From contig JAKQPY010000008.1 of NCBI GenBank assembly GCA_029564465.1, positions 1 through 59,010 on the forward strand: a stretch of DNA of 59,010 bases, in the 5' to 3' direction. Both the position numbers and the translations under genes were made by a program. Each line of letters starts with the position of its first letter. Positions within the stretch are counted from its first letter, which is position 1. The stretch is from JAGOEF01 sp029564465. GTDB taxonomy: Bacteria; Bacteroidota; Bacteroidia; Bacteroidales; ML635J-15. Below, piece by piece: positions 18,191 through 27,687 of the stretch. Under the pieces are notes generated by a model. It ran no database searches. It saw only the letters and a list, made by a program, of their open reading frames with translations, and had not been told where the DNA came from.

Positions 18191-20185
18191 ATGTGTGGAA
18201 TTTTTGGAGTATTTAATTTTTCTTTGAAAAAATTAAGCGTAAATCAGGCGCCACTCGAAGTTTTATTAAAAGAATCACATTTAAGAGGTAAAGAGGCTTC
18301 GGGTCTGGCTATACTCGATAGTGAAAACAATATTAGCTTGCTAAAATCTGACCTCGATGGAAGACAGTTGCTGAAAACAATTGAGTATAAGGATATTATA
18401 CAGTCAGTTAGCCAAAAGCAAATTCGGGCTGTTATTGGACATTCACGAATAGCGACTCATGGCACGCAACTAATCCGGAACAACAATCAACCGGTTCTTT
18501 TTAGCAACAACACATGTATTGGTATCCACAACGGGATAGTTACCAACGCAGCAGAATGGTGGAAAACAATGTATCCCGAAGCACAGAATCTGCCTGAACT
18601 TGACACGATTGTACTGATGGAATACTATAGTTTTTTATCACGAAAATTCTCCAGACAATCTGCATTGGCTAAGTTATTTTCCGAAATCGAGGGTTCAGCC
18701 AGTGTATCGATACTTGATGCAATCGAAGAAAATATGGTATTGGCAACAAATACCGGTTCGCTGTATTATATATATGATCAAATTAATCGCTGCCTGTATT
18801 TTGCATCTGAAAAGCTATTCGTTGCAAAAATTCTTAAACTCATTGGCAGTGACATCTTGCACGTTAAACATCTTTCACCTGGCAGGGCTTTGTTTGCTGA
18901 CTCAAATGATTTCGAATTGTTCGATATTTCGACACCTGTCGGATTTGTCGAAAATGGAAAAAATATTTCAAAAAGTACTGGCAAACAACCCGGAATATTT
19001 GACTTTAGTAAAACGGTTTTGCAGTCGAAAGCCAGAAAACTATACACTGTTACAAATAGTGTTGAAAAGCTCAGACAGCACGATTTCGACTACGATAAGA
19101 TAAATAATATCCGAAGATGTACCCGATGCATTCTACCTGAAACTGCTCCGTTTATTAGTTTCGACGAACATGGTGTTTGTAACTATTGCAAGGAGCAAAA
19201 AAAGATTACGCACAAGGGTTGGGACGAACTGAGAAGGCTTGCTGATAAGTATCGTAAAGGAAATGGCGAACCCGATTGTCTGGCTGCTTTCAGCGGGGGA
19301 AAAGACAGTTCATACGGAATACATGTACTCAAGAAAGAACTGGGATTACAACCACTTGCGTATTCTTACGATTGGGGTATGGTAACCGATATTGCCCGCC
19401 GCAATCAGGCCAGAGTTTTGGGTAAACTTGGGGTGGAACATATTGTACTATCGGCCGATATTACAAAAAAACGATTTCACATTAAACAGAATATTCAGGC
19501 ATGGCTAAGGAACCCGCATCCCGGCATGGTTACCCTGTTTATGGAAGGTGATAAGCAATGCGAGTTTTATGCCGATCAACTGAAGAAAAAGTACAAACTC
19601 GATTTAATGTTTTTTTTCAGGGGAAATGAACTCGAAATCGATGAATTTAAAACAGGTCTTTGTGGCGTAAAGGATGCCGATCCGGGTGGTGTTTTGCATC
19701 ATCTTGAACCCTGGAAAAAAGTAAAAATGTTATATTTCTACGGGTTACAATACCTGAAGAATCCCAGATATTTTAACGCTTCTTTTTTCGACACCAGTCT
19801 GGCTTTTTATGCCACTTATGTGCAGAAGCACCATTATCAGTTTTTATGGCATTACATTCCATGGATTGAGAACGAAATAATAGGAACACTTAAAAAAGAA
19901 TATAACTTTGAATTTCCGACAGAGACATTGCAAACATGGCGCACCGATGATGGTACTTCGGCCTTTTATAATTATATCTATTATCATGTAATGGGATACA
20001 CCGAAAACGACAGTTTCCGTTCGCGTCAAATTCGCGAAGGCTTGCTCGACAGGTCAATTGCATTAGATTTGGTTAACCAGGAAAACAAACCCCGGTACGA
20101 AGCCCTGAGGTGGTATTTTGATGTAGTCGGGCTCGATGGTGATCATGTGTTAAGCGAGGTTGATAAAATGAAAACGTTCTACTAG
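18191..20185 (+). CDS. Fusion of class II glutaminase and WbpG-type sugar amidotransferase
   Basis: A 664-residue two-domain enzyme. Residues 1-250 are an Ntn-type class II glutamine amidotransferase (MCGIFGVF with Cys2; GHSRIATHG; IGIHNGIVTN). Residues of about 305-664 match the N-acetyl sugar amidotransferase family (WbpG/PseA-like): zinc-knuckle-like CTRCILPE with CNYC, then PP-loop AAFSGGKDSSYG near residue 366. Known WbpG proteins turn a sugar N-acetyl group into an acetamidino group using ammonia from separate HisH/HisF-like partners. Here the ammonia source appears to be built in. No hisH or hisF homologue is seen in the locus. The reaction is inferred from the family. Confidence 0.9.
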   Translation: MCGIFGVFNFSLKKLSVNQAPLEVLLKESHLRGKEASGLAILDSENNISLLKSDLDGRQLLKTIEYKDIIQSVSQKQIRAVIGHSRIATHGTQLIRNNNQPVLFSNNTCIGIHNGIVTNAAEWWKTMYPEAQNLPELDTIVLMEYYSFLSRKFSRQSALAKLFSEIEGSASVSILDAIEENMVLATNTGSLYYIYDQINRCLYFASEKLFVAKILKLIGSDILHVKHLSPGRALFADSNDFELFDISTPVGFVENGKNISKSTGKQPGIFDFSKTVLQSKARKLYTVTNSVEKLRQHDFDYDKINNIRRCTRCILPETAPFISFDEHGVCNYCKEQKKITHKGWDELRRLADKYRKGNGEPDCLAAFSGGKDSSYGIHVLKKELGLQPLAYSYDWGMVTDIARRNQARVLGKLGVEHIVLSADITKKRFHIKQNIQAWLRNPHPGMVTLFMEGDKQCEFYADQLKKKYKLDLMFFFRGNELEIDEFKTGLCGVKDADPGGVLHHLEPWKKVKMLYFYGLQYLKNPRYFNASFFDTSLAFYATYVQKHHYQFLWHYIPWIENEIIGTLKKEYNFEFPTETLQTWRTDDGTSAFYNYIYYHVMGYTENDSFRSRQIREGLLDRSIALDLVNQENKPRYEALRWYFDVVGLDGDHVLSEVDKMKTFY

Positions 20186-20200
20186 GCACATCCCGATAGA

Positions 20201-22414
20201 ATGAAGAAAAAAGGCAAAAGAATTGTTTTCATTGGTTTACTGGCAATAATAGTTACCGCTTTTTTTGCAATATTCGCCTACGTTCGGAATATTAATATCT
20301 ATCCCGGATTTACTGTTCAAATATGCAGCACCGACACTACGGCTGTAAATGGTATTAAGCTTACAGGCATAACAGTTTTTGGCAGGGAAAAAACCATGGA
20401 CCTTATAAATGGAATTCATTATAATGAAAATTGGACATTTAAGAAGATAAAAATTGAGAAAAAGCCGGGTTTCTCAATAAGTGAACCAATAGAAATTGCC
20501 TTTTTTGATATTTCGACCCATAGGTTGTTTACAAAGGCAATAATTGCTAATAATGATAATAGCGTTGTGTTGAAAAGCATTGGTCAAAACAATGCATTGG
20601 GTTCGAAATTCAAACAATTCACTACCATTATCGGACTGAATAGGGTATTGAACAAATTATCGGTGCTTTCGGAATTCAGCTGGCTTGCCATTATGAGAAT
20701 GATTGTTTTTATTCTGGTAATTACTATCATAGTTTACTATTTGGCTTTTCAGAAGAAATATCCATGGAAAAATAGTATTGTTAACCTGACTTCGATACGA
20801 TATCTGGTGTACGGAATGATTGTGGTTTCCGGTGTTGTTTTACGGTTTTCAAACCCTGCGACTACAATTTTAGGTTACGATTATTCAGGCTTTCTGCTGC
20901 CGGTATATAAGCATTTTGAATTTGGAACCTTCGATCATTATGAATGGAGTTATTTATATCCATGGTTTATTATTTCGATAAGTTCAATTTTTAAGAATAT
21001 CGACTGTATCAGCGTCGTTCAACACCTGTTATCTGCCGGATCGGTAATCGCTTTTTTAATCTTCGTAGAGTTGCACATGCTTAAGAATTTGACAAATCGT
21101 TTTTTGAAATTGATTTTCACGATTGTTTTATTTGTTTTTGTGGATGTTCTTTTTACGAATTTTGAATTAATAGTTTTTGAAAAACATTTGCATCACGAAG
21201 GACTCCTGATACCATCGATGTTATTAATTACCGGCTTAGTTTTTTCGTATTTTAATAATCTGTTTAAGCGAAGGTTATTGATATTTAGCATCACTGTATT
21301 TTTTCTTTTCTTTGTCAGCCTTCTTCAGTATCGGTTTACGGTAGGATTATTTGCGGTTGCTTTGTTGATGTTGTTTATCGAGTGTCGGTTCCGGTGGAAA
21401 AAATCGGGTGCGAAAATGGTTTACCCCGTGCTAATTTTCATAGTGTTTTATTGTGTGGTCTATTTACCCGAAAAATACTTAATCAACAAGTACGACAGGG
21501 TGAACCCGGCATTTCCATATGCTGAGTTCTTTTATTCGAATGCCCGGGCTGTTGAATCAGCTGTAAATAAGGGCATCGTTGTTGATAAAAAATATGATAG
21601 TCATGAACTGCAAAATATAGTTGCCGATGTGCTGCATTCGGGTGGCAAAAAAAACAATTTGTTGGGTTATGATTTCGATTACTTTAAATATACTAGATCA
21701 AAACCCAGTTTAAAAATGTATATTCTTAAATCGAATGGTTTGGTTGACGATTCTGTAAAACTTGAAACTTTCGGAGATTGGGCTAAGTTTTATTTTATTG
21801 ATTTTAAGGACCCTGAGAACAAGGCCATTCGAAATAATTATATTCGGTTTTGTCAGATTCATAATCAGTATTTTAAAGATTGGGCGTGGGTTTTGTTGAA
21901 AAATTGCCCGAAAGAGGTTGCTGCCAAAACTTTGAAACAACTGGGCTTTATTTTTAGTCCACGGGCTGTTTATGCCGAATGTGCAACCGATTTCGATGCC
22001 GTTAACCCAACTCAGCAGTATCCATTTCAACAAAAATATTTTAACTTATTGTCTAGATTGAATTACAAACAAGGGAGGGCAATACATATTCACTTCCCTG
22101 ATTCAGGAATAAAATATAAGATTTTGACAAACTACTTTGTTTATTTCTTTATGATGGGTTTAATACTGTATTCAATTTATCTGTTTTTCAGACGGAGACC
22201 TTCGCTCAGTCTGTTCTCGCTGGTACTGATATTTCTTTGTACAGTTATTACGGTTTCAATATTACAGACCTTCGACACGAATAGATATGTGATAACCCTA
22301 TTACCTCTGGCGATTACCGCTATTTTATTATTTACTTTCGATGTGGTAACAAAAATTGACAATAAATTAAATCGAGAATATAATCCAAATGAGTCAGATA
22401 AGGCAAAATTATAA
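20201..22414 (+). CDS. Large polytopic membrane protein, GT-C glycosyltransferase-like
   Basis: A 737-residue protein with an N-terminal membrane segment (residues 6-28), a soluble domain of about 130 residues outside the membrane (to about 150), a second segment, and then many hydrophobic helices to about residue 420. A soluble insert with acidic and aromatic residues follows, then three to four last helices. The phrases GYDYSGFLLPVY and YLYPWFIISISSIF sit where GT39/ArnT-type enzymes have their first loop. The role, transfer of a sugar from a polyprenyl-phosphate donor, is inferred. Its build (TM, ectodomain, TM, GT-C core) is shared with the 789-residue frame at 32150-34492. It starts 15 bp after the fusion amidotransferase gene. 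Confidence 0.7.
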   Translation: MKKKGKRIVFIGLLAIIVTAFFAIFAYVRNINIYPGFTVQICSTDTTAVNGIKLTGITVFGREKTMDLINGIHYNENWTFKKIKIEKKPGFSISEPIEIAFFDISTHRLFTKAIIANNDNSVVLKSIGQNNALGSKFKQFTTIIGLNRVLNKLSVLSEFSWLAIMRMIVFILVITIIVYYLAFQKKYPWKNSIVNLTSIRYLVYGMIVVSGVVLRFSNPATTILGYDYSGFLLPVYKHFEFGTFDHYEWSYLYPWFIISISSIFKNIDCISVVQHLLSAGSVIAFLIFVELHMLKNLTNRFLKLIFTIVLFVFVDVLFTNFELIVFEKHLHHEGLLIPSMLLITGLVFSYFNNLFKRRLLIFSITVFFLFFVSLLQYRFTVGLFAVALLMLFIECRFRWKKSGAKMVYPVLIFIVFYCVVYLPEKYLINKYDRVNPAFPYAEFFYSNARAVESAVNKGIVVDKKYDSHELQNIVADVLHSGGKKNNLLGYDFDYFKYTRSKPSLKMYILKSNGLVDDSVKLETFGDWAKFYFIDFKDPENKAIRNNYIRFCQIHNQYFKDWAWVLLKNCPKEVAAKTLKQLGFIFSPRAVYAECATDFDAVNPTQQYPFQQKYFNLLSRLNYKQGRAIHIHFPDSGIKYKILTNYFVYFFMMGLILYSIYLFFRRRPSLSLFSLVLIFLCTVITVSILQTFDTNRYVITLLPLAITAILLFTFDVVTKIDNKLNREYNPNESDKAKL

Positions 22415-22605
22415 TCATTTTTCAATCGTCCATCAGAAGATAAGATGCCATTTTTTTAACCATTGCTTCGTTTTATTCATTCCGATATTGACGAAATCCA
22501 TATATTGTAATTTTTGTGTGTAATGTATTTTGTAATTCTTGATTTAATAACAATTTTATTCACTAATTTGCCCCGGCTTTGTAAATTTTAAGAATAGCAA
22601 CCCTG

Positions 22606-23457
22606 ATGACCAGCAAAGTAATAAAAGCATTACGGATTAATGAAGTTTCGCTGATGACCGGCTTCTTTGTAATCGGGGGTATTTTTGCCATGGATGATAT
22701 AAATGCCGAAACCCTGTTGAAACTTTTTTGGCTGTGTCTGCTAAGTTTTTCTACGGTTCTTTCGATATATAGTTTCAATGCCGCAGCAGGTATTCGAGAC
22801 GATGGTAACAATTTGAGGTTGCAGAATTTGTGGGGCATCAAATCAAAGTATTTTCTGGGCTTTGCAGTGCTTTCGTTTTTAGTAAGCATGGGAGTAAGTC
22901 TGATCCTTAATACACTTATCCCGGCTTTTACTTTGATTATTATTTTCATTTGGATTTTATACTCGCATCCGGCAATTGGATTGAAACGTAAAGCCATTTG
23001 GGGAACTGTTATTCATTTTTTGGGTCAGGTTTTACATTTTAATATGGCATATCTGGCTTTCAGTAATTTGGGCTTAGATTCGGTGTTAATATCGGTGTTT
23101 TTTGCGCTGGCTTTTAGCTCCGGGCATTTATTACACGAAATTATTGATTATGATGCCGATTTCCAGGCCGGCCTTAAAACCTCAGCTGTAAAGTTTGGTA
23201 TTGGTGCAATAAGAAATACAGGTATAATTATTCTATCATTGAATGTTTTACTGATTATTGCCCTATTTATTTCGGGCATAATTGAAGTTGCATTTTACTG
23301 CTTTATAATTCCGGCGATTACCCATTTGTTGCTTTTTGTGGTTTTTAATAAAGATATTTCATCAAAAGCCTTGTTTATTCGAACGGTTTATCGAATAGTT
23401 TACTTTGCCGGGGGAGCAGCTTTTTTACTGTTGAGTATGTTTCGAATATTAACCTGA
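22606..23457 (+). CDS. UbiA-like prenyltransferase with degenerate first Asp motif
   Basis: A 283-residue membrane protein with about eight helices and the UbiA layout. The second motif is well kept (HEIIDYDADFQAGLKTSAV, compare DxxxDxxxG...KT). The first, normally NDxxDxxxD, reads NAAAGIRDD, so two metal-binding Asp positions are lost or shifted. UbiA enzymes attach a prenyl chain to an acceptor (quinone precursor, phosphoribose, glycerol phosphate and others). The acceptor here is unknown and activity is uncertain. It follows a 191-bp intergenic space in which I found no exact TAnnTTTG element, and lies 14 bp before the SGNH hydrolase gene. Confidence 0.75.
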   Translation: MTSKVIKALRINEVSLMTGFFVIGGIFAMDDINAETLLKLFWLCLLSFSTVLSIYSFNAAAGIRDDGNNLRLQNLWGIKSKYFLGFAVLSFLVSMGVSLILNTLIPAFTLIIIFIWILYSHPAIGLKRKAIWGTVIHFLGQVLHFNMAYLAFSNLGLDSVLISVFFALAFSSGHLLHEIIDYDADFQAGLKTSAVKFGIGAIRNTGIIILSLNVLLIIALFISGIIEVAFYCFIIPAITHLLLFVVFNKDISSKALFIRTVYRIVYFAGGAAFLLLSMFRILT

Positions 23458-23471
23458 AAAACCTGTAAGCA

Positions 23472-24761
23472 TTGAAAGATTTGAAGAACATAATTGTTGT
23501 AATTGTTTCGATTGTTATCTGCATTTTTTTGGTTGAACTGACAAGTTACTTAATTCTGAAATATAATAGCAGATTACATTTCGAAAAACCCTATTTCAGC
23601 CGGGAAATTTGTCCGTATTATGTTTTTAAAAATACACCCGGTTACACATCGAAGTCAATTAAAAAGAACGATAGCGAAAAGGATATTGTTATCGATAGTT
23701 ATGGTTTCATATCGAATTGCGATTTGTCTAAACCCAAAGGCGTAAAAACATTTCGCATATTTCTTACTGGAGGTTCTGCAGCATACGGAAACGGACAATC
23801 CGATCCATACGAAAGAGTAAAAAAATACGCGGGTGGGGTTTATTCATTTGAGTCGAGTATTGCCGGCCAGATTGAACTAATACTGAATAATACCTATCCG
23901 GAGTTTCACTTCGAAGTTGTTAACGCCTGTGCATCCGGTCGTCAGATTCATCAGTCGATAGGTCTCTACCTGAGTGTTATTAAAGATCTTTCGCCCGATG
24001 TCGTAATTTCGATGGATGGCATGAACGATCTAGCTACTATCAACGGGATATCACCTTATTCCGATATTCCGGTTGATGTTTTCAGTAAATATCTGGAATT
24101 GTATCAGATTAACGAAAACTTTCAAGAGAAATCGTTCTCACAAATGATTAATCTAATTAAAGCAATTCATTTCAGCAATGTGACAAATAAACTGATGACT
24201 CACGAAAAAAGTAAACAAGACCGGTTGATGAATTATGACCGAAAGAATTATACGGCTATTAAATATAGGGAATATAAGAACGAGATGTCAGCTCATTGTA
24301 ACGTATTTACTGATTTAATACTATATTACCATACACTCTGCCAGCTTAAGGATGTGACTTTTATTTTTTGTTTACAACCCCTGCTGAACCGCGAAATAAA
24401 CAAAGTTTTGACCCCGACCGAACAACGATTGCAGCAATTGGTTAATCCGATTAATATTTCGCTGGGAGTAAGCAACATACCCGATAGCACCATAATACGT
24501 TACGAAGAAATGGGTAATTACACCTTAAAATTCTTTATTGATGATTATTTAAGCAAGGAAATAGATACCCTTTCGGGTGATTATGGATTTGAATATATTG
24601 ATTTTAACCGCGCGATTGAGAATAAATACGCTGAGTCTGATTTTTACACTGATTATTGTCATTTAACATTTGAGGCAAATAAAATTATAGCGGAAATTTT
24701 GTCTGAAAGAATCGGAATGGTACTTTTTCGTAACAAGAATGAACTTACACCTGATAAATGA
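23472..24761 (+). CDS. Membrane-anchored SGNH/GDSL hydrolase-like protein
   Basis: A 429-residue protein starting at TTG (no closer ATG keeps the N-terminus), with a membrane anchor at residues 6-28. The outer part has the SGNH blocks: block I LTGGSAAYG (Ser), block III SMDGMND (Asn) and block V DYCHLTFEAN (Asp-x-x-His). In glycan loci such proteins usually remove or transfer O-acetyl groups. The domain would face the periplasm. The catalytic set looks complete, so it is probably active. Confidence 0.85.
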   Translation: MKDLKNIIVVIVSIVICIFLVELTSYLILKYNSRLHFEKPYFSREICPYYVFKNTPGYTSKSIKKNDSEKDIVIDSYGFISNCDLSKPKGVKTFRIFLTGGSAAYGNGQSDPYERVKKYAGGVYSFESSIAGQIELILNNTYPEFHFEVVNACASGRQIHQSIGLYLSVIKDLSPDVVISMDGMNDLATINGISPYSDIPVDVFSKYLELYQINENFQEKSFSQMINLIKAIHFSNVTNKLMTHEKSKQDRLMNYDRKNYTAIKYREYKNEMSAHCNVFTDLILYYHTLCQLKDVTFIFCLQPLLNREINKVLTPTEQRLQQLVNPINISLGVSNIPDSTIIRYEEMGNYTLKFFIDDYLSKEIDTLSGDYGFEYIDFNRAIENKYAESDFYTDYCHLTFEANKIIAEILSERIGMVLFRNKNELTPDK

Positions 24762-24799
24762 TTAAATTTGCTTTCGAAAGTTAATGAAATTCTGTATCA

Positions 24800-26209
24800 G
24801 TGAATGTTGATTACTGTCTGTTAATTGTGCCTCCCTATGCTTCGGGCAAAGGCAGCATACTTAAATCGTTCGATTATACTGTTCCACCGGTTGGGTTATT
24901 ATCGATTGCAGGCTGGCTTCGAGCGAATGAAATTGAAGTTGACATTCTTGATTTTACGATTATAAATACCCGTAAGAAAACCATCGAAGAAATCCTGAAT
25001 GAGCAGTTCCGTAAAAAAGGAGTTCCGGGTTGGGTTGGTATTACAGTGTGCACTCCTGTTGCATACAATGCATACGATGTCGCCGAAAAGATTAAAAATT
25101 TGCAGCCCAACATCAAAATAGTTCTGGGTGGTCCGCATATTACGGTTTTAGGTTCCAGAATTTTTGAAGAATGTAAATCTGCTGATTATCTTATTACCGG
25201 CGAAGGAGAGTATTCGTTGTGTAATCTGATAAAACATGGAGATACACGACCTGATAATATTATTGGGAAGTTTACCGGGCCTTCGCTTGCAAAAATACCA
25301 AGCCCCGAAGTAGATATTACACAATTGCCTTTGCCTGCTTACGACCTGCTCGATTTCGAAAAATATGTTCCGCCACCGGCATCGTTGCAAAGTAAAAAAC
25401 CCGGAATAGGTATTATTACTTCCAGGGGGTGCCCATTCAAATGTACGTTTTGTTCAAGAATTACAGGAACGAAACTGCGGCATAAAAGCATTAATCAGGT
25501 AATTGAAGAAATTAAATACCTGAAAGAGAAATTCAAAATTAAGCAATTCCATTTTTATGACGATACAATTACTTGTAACAGAAAATACATAACAGAATTA
25601 TGTAATACCTTTATTAGTGAGGGTCTAAACCTGCACTGGTCCTGTTTTGCCCGTGTCGATACCGTAAATGCAGATACCTTGACACTCATGAAGCGGGCTG
25701 GCTGTTTTGTAATAATGTATGGTGTCGAAAGTTTGGATGAGGGTATTTTGGCGGATATTCAGAAAGGAATTACAACCGGACAGATTGAGCTGGCCTTAAA
25801 ACAAACACGAGCAGCCGGCATTGAATCAAGAATTTCTCTAATAATTGGTACTCCCAACGAGACACACCAAACACTGGAAAAAACCTTAAAGGGGCTGCTA
25901 AAACTGGAAACCGATTTTTTCCAGACTTTTATTGCGGTTCCAATGCCCGGCTCCCAATTTTACAAAGATGCTAAGGTGGAAGGCCGCGTTATCAACGAAA
26001 ATTGGGCTGATTACAACCTATCGAAAGTATTGTATCGTCATCGGATATTTTCCGAAAATGAATTATTCCGGATGCAACGTACCATGTATCTGAGATTTTA
26101 TTTACGATGTAAAATTATTTTCCGTTTGTTAAGGAAACTAAATTCATTTACTGCTATTATTAATGTATTTAACGGTTTGAAAGGATTTATAAGAATTGTT
26201 GGAGCATGA
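24800..26209 (+). CDS. B12-binding domain radical SAM protein (first of a tandem three)
   Basis: A 469-residue protein beginning at GTG. Residues 1-190 are a cobalamin-binding-like Rossmann domain (LSIAGWLRANEIEVDILDF, VLGGPHITVLG, ITGEGEYSLCN) without a clear DxHxxG. The radical SAM motif CPFKCTFC is at residues 211-218, followed by FHFYDDTITCNR, CFARVDTVN, IMYGVESLDE and a C-terminal cap. Family members use SAM and often methylcobalamin for C-methylation, ring closure or rearrangement. The substrate here is unknown. It is clearly related to the next two genes, with shared strings FYDDT and IMYGVES. Confidence 0.92.
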   Translation: MNVDYCLLIVPPYASGKGSILKSFDYTVPPVGLLSIAGWLRANEIEVDILDFTIINTRKKTIEEILNEQFRKKGVPGWVGITVCTPVAYNAYDVAEKIKNLQPNIKIVLGGPHITVLGSRIFEECKSADYLITGEGEYSLCNLIKHGDTRPDNIIGKFTGPSLAKIPSPEVDITQLPLPAYDLLDFEKYVPPPASLQSKKPGIGIITSRGCPFKCTFCSRITGTKLRHKSINQVIEEIKYLKEKFKIKQFHFYDDTITCNRKYITELCNTFISEGLNLHWSCFARVDTVNADTLTLMKRAGCFVIMYGVESLDEGILADIQKGITTGQIELALKQTRAAGIESRISLIIGTPNETHQTLEKTLKGLLKLETDFFQTFIAVPMPGSQFYKDAKVEGRVINENWADYNLSKVLYRHRIFSENELFRMQRTMYLRFYLRCKIIFRLLRKLNSFTAIINVFNGLKGFIRIVGA

Positions 26210-26247
26210 AATTTGGTTTGATTCGCCCATCTCACACATACTGTTGA

Positions 26248-27687
26248 ATGAATAGTAAACAAGAACAATATGACATGCTGTTTATTGTTCCTCATTATGG
26301 AGCAAAAGATGGTTTTATCTGGAAAGCCATCGAATATCGGTTTCATTCTCCCGGAGTGCTTTCGATAGCTGCATATTTGCGTTCTCATGGTTTTAAAGTT
26401 TTGGTTTTCGACTGCAATCTGGAACAAATCAGCGAGTCGAGATTTGTCGAATTATTTGAGAAACGATTCAAAGCATACTCATTCCGCTTTTTTGGTTTTA
26501 CCGGCTCCACCCAAACAATCAATCAGGCTTACAGGCTTGCGGCCATGTTGCGAAATAAATTTCAGGAAACTAAAATTGTTTTTGGAGGACCTCATCCCAG
26601 CGCGTTGCCACAGGATGTTCTCAATAATTCGGTATCCGATTATGTGGTAATCGGAGAAGGTGAGATAACCAGCCTCGAATTGCTTCAGGGTAAAAATCTT
26701 AAGGACATCTCAGGACTGGCCTACCGTCAAAATGATAAAATCGTCTATACGGATAGACGGGAACGAATTGCAGATATAAACGATTTGCCGGTTGCAGCAT
26801 ACGATTTAGTGCCAATGCATTTGTGCCATCCACTAACCGGAACCTATAAAAGCTTACCGGCTACAATTTTAGTTACTGCCCGGGGATGTCCTGGGAATTG
26901 TACTTTCTGCAGCCGTACGGTTGGTAATAAACTTTGCACTATGACGCCCCAACGTATTATTCAAGAAATTGAGGTGCTTTATTATAAATATGGATTCCGT
27001 CAGATTATTTTTTATGACGATACTTTTATTGCCGACAAAACCCGAATTTCGGAATTTTGCGATTTGCTGCTGGCCAGTGGAATGAAAATTAATTGGACGT
27101 GTTCCTCAAGAGTCGATCGTGTTTATCCCGACTTACTTTTGAAAATGAAAAATGCTGGCTGCCATCAGATTATGTATGGAGTCGAAAGTTTTAATGACCA
27201 GGTTCTGAAAAATATTAACAAACATACAACACGAGAGCATGTGTTTTTTGCAATCAATCAAACCCGAAAGACCGGAATCGAAGCCCGGGCAGCCATTATG
27301 ATTGGAAACAAGGGAGATACTGAACAAATTCTGAAAGACAATATTACGCAGCTTAAGAAATTGAACCCTGATTTATTACAAGTCACCATTACCACTCCTT
27401 TACCCGGCTCCGAGTTGTTTCGGAATGCCATGGATCAAAATAAGATACTAACCTATGACTGGGATAGGTATGAAGGGAACACACAAATTGCCGAGCATGA
27501 AACCTTAAGTTATGCTACCCTCAAAAAATATTACCGAAAAACATACCTGCAGTTTTACCTGAGACCATCTTACATGTGGACACTACTTTTTAAAACAAAC
27601 TCATGGCTCAGGCTCAAGGTACTTTTAATCGGGGCTTTTTCGATATTGCCCATAGTTTTTTCTTCGGTTTTTAAAAAGAGTAAATAA
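26248..27687 (+). CDS. B12-binding domain radical SAM protein (second of a tandem three)
   Basis: A 479-residue paralogue of its neighbours. The N-terminal half has LSIAAYLRSHGFKVLVFD, KIVFGGPHPSALPQ and VVIGEGEITSLE. The cluster motif CPGNCTFC is at residues 214-221, followed by IIFYDDTFIADK, TCSSRVDRV, IMYGVESFND and TTPLPGSELF. It starts 38 bp after the previous gene, and its stop overlaps the next start as TAATG, so all three are probably co-transcribed. Divergence between the copies argues for different steps rather than recent duplication. Confidence 0.92.
   Translation: MNSKQEQYDMLFIVPHYGAKDGFIWKAIEYRFHSPGVLSIAAYLRSHGFKVLVFDCNLEQISESRFVELFEKRFKAYSFRFFGFTGSTQTINQAYRLAAMLRNKFQETKIVFGGPHPSALPQDVLNNSVSDYVVIGEGEITSLELLQGKNLKDISGLAYRQNDKIVYTDRRERIADINDLPVAAYDLVPMHLCHPLTGTYKSLPATILVTARGCPGNCTFCSRTVGNKLCTMTPQRIIQEIEVLYYKYGFRQIIFYDDTFIADKTRISEFCDLLLASGMKINWTCSSRVDRVYPDLLLKMKNAGCHQIMYGVESFNDQVLKNINKHTTREHVFFAINQTRKTGIEARAAIMIGNKGDTEQILKDNITQLKKLNPDLLQVTITTPLPGSELFRNAMDQNKILTYDWDRYEGNTQIAEHETLSYATLKKYYRKTYLQFYLRPSYMWTLLFKTNSWLRLKVLLIGAFSILPIVFSSVFKKSK

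Noticed and set aside
22415..22605. Promoter in the space before the UbiA-like gene
   Set aside because: Several near matches to TAnnTTTG exist but none is exact, and no -33 partner is at the right distance.
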